Origin: Actinomycetota bacterium
GTDB taxonomy: Bacteria > Actinomycetota > Geothermincolia > Geothermincolales > RBG-13-55-18
Direction of reading: 5' to 3'
Assembly: GCA_014360645.1 (NCBI GenBank)
Contig: JACIXD010000011.1
Location: forward strand, 1 to 64,000
Length of the DNA: 64,000 bases
Shown: one piece after another, positions 25,301 through 32,377 of the stretch
Layout of the letters: every line of letters begins with the position of its first letter
How positions within the stretch are numbered: position 1 is the first letter of the stretch
Made by a program: the position numbers and the translations under genes
The notes under the pieces: model-generated
Database searches by the model: none
What the model was told of the DNA's origin: nothing
The model's input: the letters and a program-made list of their open reading frames with translations, nothing else

Positions 25301-25579
25301 ATGGACCGCAGGGAACTTCTCACCAAAGTGAAGGAGGAGGCGGGCCTCGCCAGCCTCAGGCAGGCCGACGGAGCGGTACGGGTGGTCGTGGGCATCCTCA
25401 AGACCCTGCTGCCGGAGGAGACGGCCGCCGCGGTGGAGGGAAGCCTCCCCGACGACCTGCGTGAGGGCTGGAGGATGGTGCAGCCGTATCCCGCGGACAT
25501 CCTGGAGCGGGAGGACATGTACTTCGAGGGCTCGGCGGGCGAGGAGACCAGCGAGACGCCCACCATCACCCACGGTTGA
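25301..25579 (+). CDS. DUF2267 small protein
   Basis: A 92-residue soluble protein: MDRRELLTKVKEEAGL, then AVRVVVGILKTLLPEETAAAVEGSLPDDLR, the DUF2267 pattern of two amphipathic helices ended by LP and PxDLR. Function of the family is unknown. The ATG follows GAGGGGGTGACGAC. It stands alone, convergent with the downstream alpha-toroid gene. Confidence 0.8.
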   Translation: MDRRELLTKVKEEAGLASLRQADGAVRVVVGILKTLLPEETAAAVEGSLPDDLREGWRMVQPYPADILEREDMYFEGSAGEETSETPTITHG

Positions 25580-25723
25580 AAAGCGGAAAGCGCCGGCGGG
25601 AAACGCATCAGAAGATCTCCCCGTTCCTCTCGTACCACGGGCGGCGGCGCGGCCTCCGGGGGAGGGGGCGGTGAAGCCCGCCGTCATCCACGGCTGAGGG
25701 AAGGTCCCGGCGGATGAAGCATG

Positions 25724-27031
25724 TCACGCGGCATCTTCTTTCCTGTTGCGCCACGGGCGGCGGCGTGAGAGCCACCAGGACAGGGGAACGAGGAGCGCGA
25801 CCGCGGCGGCCGCGGCCAGAAGCAGGACCGGGACCCCACCCTTCTCCTCCTCGGCCTTTCTGCCGGCCGCTTCGACTTCCCCTTTTTCCCCCTCCCCGCC
25901 TCCGCTCCCTTCCTCCGCCGGGAGTTCTTCTTCCGGGACGGTGCCCTCGGCCGCCTCCGCCCCCTCTCCGGCCCGGCCTTCTTCCCCCGCGGCTGCTTCT
26001 CCCGCCTCCCCCCTGCCGCCGCCCGCCGAATCGGCGTTGCTCCTTCCGCCATTGCCCGGCGCGGACTGCTCGCCTCCCCCGGAGGGCGAAGAAGGCCGGA
26101 AGGCGGCCACGGGAAAAGGTTTGCCGGCGAGGGCGCAGACCGCGTAAGAGGTGGTCCACACCGGGTTCATATCCCTGCCCCTCATCCAAGAGAAGCTCCC
26201 GTCCGCTCCCTGCATGGACCGCAGGAAAGAGAGGGGGGTGTTGCCTCCTTTTGACCACGCGCTCCCTCCGGGATCCTGCCCCACCGCGATGATGGCCTGC
26301 ACGCACCAGGAGGTGGCGGCGCTGTCCGATGCGCCGGACTGGAAGGAAAAACCTCCGTCCTGGTTCTGGACGGCGTGCAGGTGGGAGAGCGCGGAGGTGA
26401 TGGCGGGGTCGCCGGCGTCCACCCCCGCCGCCCTCAGGGCCATGATGGACGCGGCGGTCATATCCGGGTTGCTCGCCGCCCCCGGGCTGTTGCCCCAACC
26501 CCCGTCCGGATTCTGCGCCCCGCGGTGCCACTGCACCGCCCCCGCCGGCACGGCCATCCCCGCCGCGCGGTACGCCAGGATCCCGAAGGCGTTGGAGTTC
26601 ACCGCGTCGCCGATGTTTCCCGCCGCGCCCTGAAAGGACTGCACCCTGGCCACCAGGTCCATCCCCGCGAAGGAGCGCGGGTCCTCTCCCGCGGCGGCCA
26701 CCGCGAGCAGGGTGCGCTGGTAATCGGTCACGCTGCGCCAGTTTCCGGACTGCGTGGCCAGAAAATCGAGGGGAGATTTTCCGTTTTTGCTGACCCCGCG
26801 CACGTCCACTCCCGCGGCGGCCAGAGCCATGATGCACCAGGCGGTGGTGGCGTCCTGCCCCGTATCGCCCCGTCCGGGCTCGCGGAAGCCGCCGTCTGCG
26901 GCCTGGTTGGAGAGTATATAGGAGATTCCCTCGGAGGTGCCCGCGCGCGCGTCGTTCCCCGCCCCCCAAACGGCAAGCAAGAGCAGCGGCGCCACGAGAG
27001 TTGCTGTCACTATTTTCCATCTACACGCCAA
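25724..27031 (-). CDS. Secreted, membrane-anchored alpha/alpha-toroid protein (transcobalamin alpha-domain-like)
   Basis: About 435 residues. Signal peptide (ATLVAPLLLLAVWGAGNDARA), then ~300 residues of squalene-cyclase/prenyltransferase-type repeats, each with a QxxDGG turn (NQAADGGF, QNPDGGWG, QNQDGGFSF, QGADGSFSW). A Glu/Gly/Ala-rich stalk and a C-terminal transmembrane helix with an RRRPWRNRK anchor follow. Animal intrinsic factor and transcobalamin have exactly this toroid as their alpha domain. I chose TTG 27031, with GGAGGTG six bases upstream. It is the last gene of the riboswitch operon. It lacks the DDxD or DCTAE motifs expected of a terpene cyclase, so a binding role is more likely than catalysis. 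Confidence 0.8.
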   Translation of the reverse strand: MACRWKIVTATLVAPLLLLAVWGAGNDARAGTSEGISYILSNQAADGGFREPGRGDTGQDATTAWCIMALAAAGVDVRGVSKNGKSPLDFLATQSGNWRSVTDYQRTLLAVAAAGEDPRSFAGMDLVARVQSFQGAAGNIGDAVNSNAFGILAYRAAGMAVPAGAVQWHRGAQNPDGGWGNSPGAASNPDMTAASIMALRAAGVDAGDPAITSALSHLHAVQNQDGGFSFQSGASDSAATSWCVQAIIAVGQDPGGSAWSKGGNTPLSFLRSMQGADGSFSWMRGRDMNPVWTTSYAVCALAGKPFPVAAFRPSSPSGGGEQSAPGNGGRSNADSAGGGRGEAGEAAAGEEGRAGEGAEAAEGTVPEEELPAEEGSGGGEGEKGEVEAAGRKAEEEKGGVPVLLLAAAAAVALLVPLSWWLSRRRPWRNRKEDAA

Positions 27032-27136
27032 CTTCACCACCTCCAAACGGCCGCCATACGGTCATCATGTCCTCGAAAAGAGCACGTTCCCGGCGGCCCC
27101 GGCGTCGACCCGTCCCGGTTCCTTCCGTGAGGGCCC

Positions 27137-27259
27137 TCTCCCTTTTTCGCGTCCGCGGGACGGGTCATGCCATCTCCGCTCTCGACGACACACGGCGCCA
27201 TTCCTTCCTCCTCTGTTTTTTTTCACCTCGGTTTTCCCTTTTTCGCGTCCGCGGGACTG
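27137..27259. repeat. Direct repeat overlapping the 3' end of the ECF S gene
   Basis: A unit of about 23 bases centred on TTTTTCGCGTCCGCGGGAC occurs at about 27140 and again at about 27237, 97 bases apart. The second copy encodes the last residues of the ECF S component, so the first looks like a duplicated 3' end. Confidence 0.55.
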
Positions 27260-28134
27260 ACCTCTTCGCCGCCCTCCGCCTCCACCCGTGCGTCGCTCCT
27301 TTTTCCCTCTGCCCCTTCAAGGACGAGGAGGTCCGCGGCGCGCGGGACATCCGCGCCCTCCGCCTCCACCTCGAAGGTCACGGAGAAACGCGCGTGGAAA
27401 CGCGAGAGCATGGTGATCACCGGCCGCGCCAGCACCGTGGAAAAGAGGAGATTCCCGGCGGCGTGGAAGAAGTCGAACCAGAAGCTGGAAACGCACGCCG
27501 CCACGTAGCTGCGCAGGGTGAGGGGATGGACGAAGGAGAGCCAGAACCAGAGGTTCATGAACCAACCGAAGATAAAGCCCCAGACCGTGCATGTCGCCCG
27601 CACCGCCCGCAGACGGGCCCTCTCGCTCCGCGGCCATGCGGTGAGCGCTCCCGCGGCTCCCGCCCCTCCCCATGCCAGCATCTGCCATGGGGTCCAGGGG
27701 CCGTGGCCGAGAAAGAGGTTGCTCAGGAGAGCGATGAGCGCGCCGGTCATGAAGCCCGTCTCCGCGCCGAATACGTGTCCGGCGGCCAGGGCGATGAAGG
27801 TGGCCGGCTGCACGCCGGGGACGGCCGCGAAGAGCACCCTTCCCGCCGCGCCCGCCGCCGCAAGCGCGCCCACCACGGCAACCTCTCGCGCGCCGTACCC
27901 CCCCTCCTCGAAACGGATGAAGAGCACGGCGAGCAGGATCGCAGCGAGCAGCAGCGAGTCCAACGACCACCCGTCGAAGGGCGGGACTCCCTTCACGCCC
28001 AGGAACACCAGGGCAGCGGCCAGGCACAGCAGGGCATACCTCGCGTATCTCGCGAGAACATGCCGCCCACCGCGTCCCGGCGCCGCGGCATCATTCCCTG
28101 CGCGCCTCATGCCTGCCGTTCTTATCCTGCCCAT
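27223..28134 (-). CDS. ECF transporter S component (substrate-binding membrane subunit)
   Basis: About 303 residues with six or so membrane helices. The central stretch ATFIALAAGHVFGAETGF...LSNLFLGHGPWTPWQML is the pattern of ECF S components of the ThiT/CbrT-like superfamily (a re-entrant G-rich loop and the GxGPWTPWQ motif). The last ~60 residues form a charged cytoplasmic tail, longer than usual. It determines transporter specificity. Family name alone does not give the ligand, but the cobalamin riboswitch upstream of the operon points to a corrinoid. ATG overlaps the ATPase stop. Confidence 0.87.
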   Translation of the reverse strand: MGRIRTAGMRRAGNDAAAPGRGGRHVLARYARYALLCLAAALVFLGVKGVPPFDGWSLDSLLLAAILLAVLFIRFEEGGYGAREVAVVGALAAAGAAGRVLFAAVPGVQPATFIALAAGHVFGAETGFMTGALIALLSNLFLGHGPWTPWQMLAWGGAGAAGALTAWPRSERARLRAVRATCTVWGFIFGWFMNLWFWLSFVHPLTLRSYVAACVSSFWFDFFHAAGNLLFSTVLARPVITMLSRFHARFSVTFEVEAEGADVPRAADLLVLEGAEGKRSDARVEAEGGEEVSPADAKKGKPR

Positions 28135-29999
28135 AAGCGGCTCAACTTCTTCAGGGCGGTGACCGCCTCATCTTCCCGCAGCGCCTGCACGCCGAAGCCG
28201 TTCAGCAGACGGTTGACCTGAGGAGAAAAAAAGAGGGATTCCCCCAGGACATCGGGGGTGGATCCCGCGGCGACGATGGTGCCGTTGCCCATGATCGCGG
28301 CCTTTTCCGCCAGCGAGGCCGCGAACTCCACGTCGTGCGTCACCACCAGCGCCGTGCCGCCCGATGCGCGATAGGCGCGCAGTGCCTCCACCACCTCGCG
28401 CTTGTTGCGGTGGTCCAAGCCGCGCGTGGGCTCGTCCATCACCAGCAGCTCCGGCAGGGGCGGGAGCATGGCCGAGGCCAGGAGCACCTTCTCCCGTTCC
28501 CCGGTGCTGAGGTCGAAGGGATTCCTCCGTGCCAGGTGCGCGACCTCCATGCGCTCCAACTGCTCGTCCACGGCCTTCTCGGCCTCCCCGGAGGCGTACC
28601 CTCTCAGGCGCATGGTGCGCAGCAGCTCCTCGCGCACCGTGGGACACACGAAATAGGAACCGGGGTTCTGGGGGCAGTACCCCAGGCGCGAGGAGAGGGT
28701 CGGAAGGCGTTCCCGGGAAGGGGACTCCCCGAACAGCGCAACCCTGCCGCGCGAGGGGTCCAGGAGGCCGAGGAGGCAGCGCAGGAGCGTGCTCTTCCCG
28801 GCCCCGTTCTCTCCCAGGAGGGCCATGGCGTCGCCCGTACGCAGGGAGAGGTCCAGGCCCTTCAGGGCCTCGAGTCCCCCCGGATAGATCAGCCAGAGAC
28901 CGCGGGCGAGCAGCAGCTCCGCCGCCCCGCGGCCGTTCACGGCTTCCTCCATGCTCCTCGGACGTCGGCGCCTCGCGCGGTCTCCCGCGGCATCCCCCGG
29001 GGCGCTCGCCCCTCCGCGGAGCACGTCCTTGAAATGATCGGGCGGGAGAAGCCGCGGCGAGCTACCGGAGCCGGCGGGTGAAGGTGTGCGCTCTCCTCCT
29101 CCGCCTCCCGCCGCCCACGGCACCCCGGAGGCAGAGGAGCAGGCGTAACCGCTCACACCCGCATGCAGCGCGCCGCTTTCCAGCATCCGGGCCAGGGCCC
29201 TTCTCCCCTCCACCACCGTCAACGGCACTTCCCTCCATCCCGCGCGCGCGAACACCCTGGACACGGGAGGGATGAAGTCGTCGTCGTGTGCGGCGCACCA
29301 CGCCGCCGCCTCGCGGGGTCCGCCGTCGAAGAGCACGCGGCCCCCCTCCATGTACAGCACGCGCGTGGCGTGGTGGTAGCAGCGCTCCAGGCGGTGCTCG
29401 CACATCACCACCGTGGTCCCCGCCTCCTCGTGCAGGCGCCGCACCAGCGTCAACAGGTCCTCGGCGCTGACGGGATCGAGCTGTGATGTGGGCTCGTCGA
29501 GGGCCAGCACCAGGGGATGCATGGCCATCACCGAGGCCAGCACCGTCTTCTGCTTTTCTCCCCCCGAGAGCTCAGGGATGAAGGAGCGGCGCAGGCGCGA
29601 CAGCCCCAGCCCCACCAGCATCTCCTCCGTCCTCTTACTGATGACCGCGGGCGGCAGTCCCGCGTTCCGCATGCCGAAGGCGATCTCTCCCTCCACGCTG
29701 GTGCTGACCAGCTGCCCCTCCGCGTCCTGGAACACCATGCCCACCACCGCGGCGAGCTCACGGGTCTCGCACCTGAAGGCATCGCGGCCGGCCACGGTGA
29801 CCCTGCCTTTTATCCTCCCTCCGTGGAAATGCGGGACCAACCCGTTGAGCAGACGCAAGAGGGTGGTCTTTCCGCAACCCGTGGGACCGGTGAGGAGGAT
29901 GAACTCCCCTCGCTCCACCTCGAGGTTGACCTCCCTGAGGGCGGGGTCCTCCTCCCCCGGGTACCAGTAGCTCAGATCCGCGATCTCCACCAGTGCCAT
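28122..29999 (-). CDS. ecfA: Fused double ATPase of an ECF transporter (EcfA-EcfA')
   Basis: About 625 residues holding two complete ABC ATPases in one chain. The first has Walker A GPTGCGKTT, signature ELSGGEKQK and VLALDEPTSQLD. The second has GENGAGKST, DLSTGEREK and LLVMDEPTRGLD. They are joined by a ~90-residue low-complexity linker. Most ECF transporters use two separate ATPase genes; single-chain fusions are known. ATG 29999 sits inside the end of ecfT (28-bp overlap), so translation is coupled. It powers the S and T components encoded on either side. Confidence 0.92.
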   Translation of the reverse strand: MALVEIADLSYWYPGEEDPALREVNLEVERGEFILLTGPTGCGKTTLLRLLNGLVPHFHGGRIKGRVTVAGRDAFRCETRELAAVVGMVFQDAEGQLVSTSVEGEIAFGMRNAGLPPAVISKRTEEMLVGLGLSRLRRSFIPELSGGEKQKTVLASVMAMHPLVLALDEPTSQLDPVSAEDLLTLVRRLHEEAGTTVVMCEHRLERCYHHATRVLYMEGGRVLFDGGPREAAAWCAAHDDDFIPPVSRVFARAGWREVPLTVVEGRRALARMLESGALHAGVSGYACSSASGVPWAAGGGGGERTPSPAGSGSSPRLLPPDHFKDVLRGGASAPGDAAGDRARRRRPRSMEEAVNGRGAAELLLARGLWLIYPGGLEALKGLDLSLRTGDAMALLGENGAGKSTLLRCLLGLLDPSRGRVALFGESPSRERLPTLSSRLGYCPQNPGSYFVCPTVREELLRTMRLRGYASGEAEKAVDEQLERMEVAHLARRNPFDLSTGEREKVLLASAMLPPLPELLVMDEPTRGLDHRNKREVVEALRAYRASGGTALVVTHDVEFAASLAEKAAIMGNGTIVAAGSTPDVLGESLFFSPQVNRLLNGFGVQALREDEAVTALKKLSRLWAG

Positions 30000-30892
30000 T
30001 TTTTCCAGCTCCCACAGACGGCGAGTATGGCGGCGAATGCGGCGGTCAGCAGAGCCCATGACGCGAGGTCGGCCTCCGTGAACGGATTGGCAGGGGATGG
30101 AAAGAAACGGTACCCGCCCCCACCCCGCAGAGAGGCCAGGACCACGGAGCCCGTGACGGTAAGCGAGACACCCGCGGCCACGAGGTCCCGGGGGCGGAGG
30201 CGGCGGCCCCCTGCGCGCGTCCGCCCCCGGGACCCGAAGCCCCTGGCGCTCATGGACTCCGCGATGGAGGCGGCGCGGTCGAGAGCGCCCTGAAAGAGCG
30301 AGAGCAGCAAAGGTAGGTGCGCCCTGGCCCTCGCCAGCCGCCCGCCGCCCCGCAGAAGGTCGCCGCGCGCAAGCTGTGCGTCCCTCATCTCCCCCGCCTC
30401 CACCACCATGCTCGGGTAAAGGCGCACCGCTAGCGCCGCGGAGAGGGAAGAGCGGAATGAGAGCCTGGAAAGCAGTTCCAGGAGGTCATCCGGGTTCACC
30501 GCCAGGGTCACGAGGGAAAACCCCGCCACCACCGTGAAGAGGCGGACGCCGGCGGCCAGGCCGTAGAGCAATGCCTCCAGGGTCAGGTTCAGCTTCCCCC
30601 AGAGGGGGAAGGAGGGTCCGTAAACGAGCACGTGCTCGCCCGCGCTGTTCACCAGGGGGTTTATCAGGGCCACCAGCAGTCCCATGTACGCGGCGGCGCG
30701 CAGGAGAGCCCTACCCTCCCTCAACACCTCCGCCTGCCAGAGCAGGGCGAGCACCGAAACGCACAAGGTGGCGGTGTAGAGGGGGTTTTCCAGCACCAGC
30801 GCAGCGGTCACCGCCGAGGCGGCCAGCGCCAGCGCCGCCAGGGGGTGCAGGCCGTGGAGGAGGGTGTCCTTGTAACGGTAAACTGGCAGCAT
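29972..30892 (-). CDS. ecfT: ECF transporter T component (EcfT/CbiQ family)
   Basis: About 306 residues from ATG 30892, just after the stop of the DUF4430 gene, with AAGGGAGTTGAAGGG upstream. It has five or more membrane helices (LAALALAASAVTAAL, AAAYMGLLVALINPLV) and a cytoplasmic coupling region with two short helices (ARGDLLRGGGRLARAR; ESMSARGFGSRGR). These correspond to the A-R-G-type motifs by which T components grip the ATPases. It scaffolds the S component and links ATP hydrolysis to its toppling. Confidence 0.9.
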   Translation of the reverse strand: MLPVYRYKDTLLHGLHPLAALALAASAVTAALVLENPLYTATLCVSVLALLWQAEVLREGRALLRAAAYMGLLVALINPLVNSAGEHVLVYGPSFPLWGKLNLTLEALLYGLAAGVRLFTVVAGFSLVTLAVNPDDLLELLSRLSFRSSLSAALAVRLYPSMVVEAGEMRDAQLARGDLLRGGGRLARARAHLPLLLSLFQGALDRAASIAESMSARGFGSRGRTRAGGRRLRPRDLVAAGVSLTVTGSVVLASLRGGGGYRFFPSPANPFTEADLASWALLTAAFAAILAVCGSWKKWHWWRSRI

Positions 30893-30896
30893 CCCT

Positions 30897-31889
30897 TCAA
30901 CTCCCTTCCGCCGGCAGGAGCATAGTATTGCCTCCCGCGAACACCACCACCGCGGGGACCGGTCGGGGCTCGCGCAGGTCTTCATCCAGGAAATGGTCGA
31001 GGAGGGCACGCAGCCCCGCCGCGTCCGAGCCGGCGAGCACGAGCGCCGACGCCCCCTCACCGAGCCTCAACCCCAGGCACTGGGCCAGGCCCACCGATCC
31101 CACCGCGCTTCCGGCCGCTTTTCCATCCCCGTCCAGGATGCGTATCTCCCCGCCATCCCAGTAGGCGAACATACCCGCGAGGGCGCGGCTTTCACATGCT
31201 TCCCTGGCCATGTCGTTTACCGCCAGTTCCTCCCACGTGCCCGCCAGCACGGCATATTCCCCCCTTCCGGGCCTCCACTCCGCGTCCAGCTCCACGACGC
31301 CGCAGGGAGCCCGCGTGCGCGAGGCCAGAAATCCCGCCACCCGCTCCCCCTCCTCCCATGACCCGCGGGCGCAGGCCACCGTAACCCTCTCCGGGGCCCC
31401 GGCATAGCCGTGCACGAAGGGCTCGGGGAAACATCCCGCCAGCGCGGGCGTGAACATGGCATACTCCCAGGAATGGAAGTCGAAGACCAGCCAGTCGCCC
31501 TCGCGCACCTCGTAAGCGCCAGCGCCCACCTCAGCCATCTGGCCGTTGACGTAGAAGAACCAGTCCTTCTTTCTGCCCGCTCCGCCCTCGTACTGCGAGG
31601 CGATGCCGTCCACGGCCTGGATGAAGCCTCCTCCGTAGGCCGTCTCCACCTCCGCCACCGCCCGCAGCGCCTCCATGGCGCTGGAGCCCTCCCTCACCCC
31701 CAGGCTTACGTCCTTCAGGGTCTCTTTCCCGAAATCCGCGCACACCGTGATTCTTATCGCGGTCTTTCCTTCCCGCGCGTTCCACGGCATGAAGGCACAG
31801 CCCCGCACCAGGAAGAAAGCGGTCAGGATGACCAGCGCCGCCGCGGCGCCGCGCCATGCCGCTCGCGCCGGCCTTTCCCTCTTGTTCAT
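30897..31889 (-). CDS. Membrane-anchored DUF4430 protein (transcobalamin beta-domain-like)
   Basis: About 330 residues from ATG 31889 (GGGAGG six bases upstream). An N-terminal membrane anchor (AALVILTAFFLVRG) is followed by a DUF4430 domain. This starts at ITVCADFGKETLKD and includes GSSAMEALRA, GGFIQAVDGIA, KDWFFYVNGQMAEVGAG and REGDWLVFDFHSW. DUF4430 is the beta domain that closes over cobalamin in intrinsic factor and transcobalamin. A further ~200 residues carry no family I recognise. It sits between the propeller protein and ecfT in the riboswitch operon, so it is the likely external cap that delivers corrinoid to the ECF S subunit. Confidence 0.87.
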   Translation of the reverse strand: MNKRERPARAAWRGAAAALVILTAFFLVRGCAFMPWNAREGKTAIRITVCADFGKETLKDVSLGVREGSSAMEALRAVAEVETAYGGGFIQAVDGIASQYEGGAGRKKDWFFYVNGQMAEVGAGAYEVREGDWLVFDFHSWEYAMFTPALAGCFPEPFVHGYAGAPERVTVACARGSWEEGERVAGFLASRTRAPCGVVELDAEWRPGRGEYAVLAGTWEELAVNDMAREACESRALAGMFAYWDGGEIRILDGDGKAAGSAVGSVGLAQCLGLRLGEGASALVLAGSDAAGLRALLDHFLDEDLREPRPVPAVVVFAGGNTMLLPAEGS

Positions 31890-32377
31890 GCTATGCCTCC
31901 CGCAAAGGCCTCGACGACCAGGAAAGGCGAGTCCTTCGCCGATCCCGGCCCGCTTTACGTCTCTTTCCGGCGGCGGCAGGGTACCGCCGTCTCCGGTCCG
32001 CGGCGCCCGCCGGCGCCTTCCCCGCTGCGCGTCCCGCTCCATCTGGCAAAAAATACCTTGTACGGGAAAACCGGGAAGGCGGCATCCGTCCTCATACGCC
32101 TTCCCGCTCGGCCGCCGCCCTTTACCGGCGCGCTTCCCCGTCTCCCGCTTCTTGCCCTCCGGACAAGCGGTCGGGCGGGGAGGCTCTATGCCTCCCCGCC
32201 CCGCCGGCCGGGGCCGGCTTGGTCGACCGCGAGGTCAAGTGGGACCGCTGACCCGGAAGATCCCGGCGGCCCGCCTCGCATCGGGGCATGCGAGGACTCC
32301 GTCTCCCGCCCTCAGATCCCGTCCCGCATGTCCTGAGGCGAGCCGCACGAACTCGTTGTCGTCTGCCTGTTCTCCTC
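31890..32377. other. Intra-operon spacer with a strong GC hairpin
   Basis: No gene is supported in 488 bases. A perfect 12-bp inverted repeat GGGCGGGGAGGC with a 5-base loop spans 32173-32201. There is no T-run on the minus strand, so it is not an intrinsic terminator. It could be a processing or stability element separating the propeller gene from the transporter genes. Confidence 0.55.

Noticed and set aside
25608-27020. Second long minus-strand frame overlapping the alpha-toroid gene
   Set aside because: Composition is Arg/Gly-rich with no motifs; the overlapping frame carries the signal peptide, QxxDGG repeats and membrane anchor.
25724-27031. Terpene cyclase or prenyltransferase enzyme
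   Set aside because: The catalytic Asp motifs of both enzyme types are not visible, and the protein is secreted and membrane-anchored within a B12 operon; a binding toroid is more likely.
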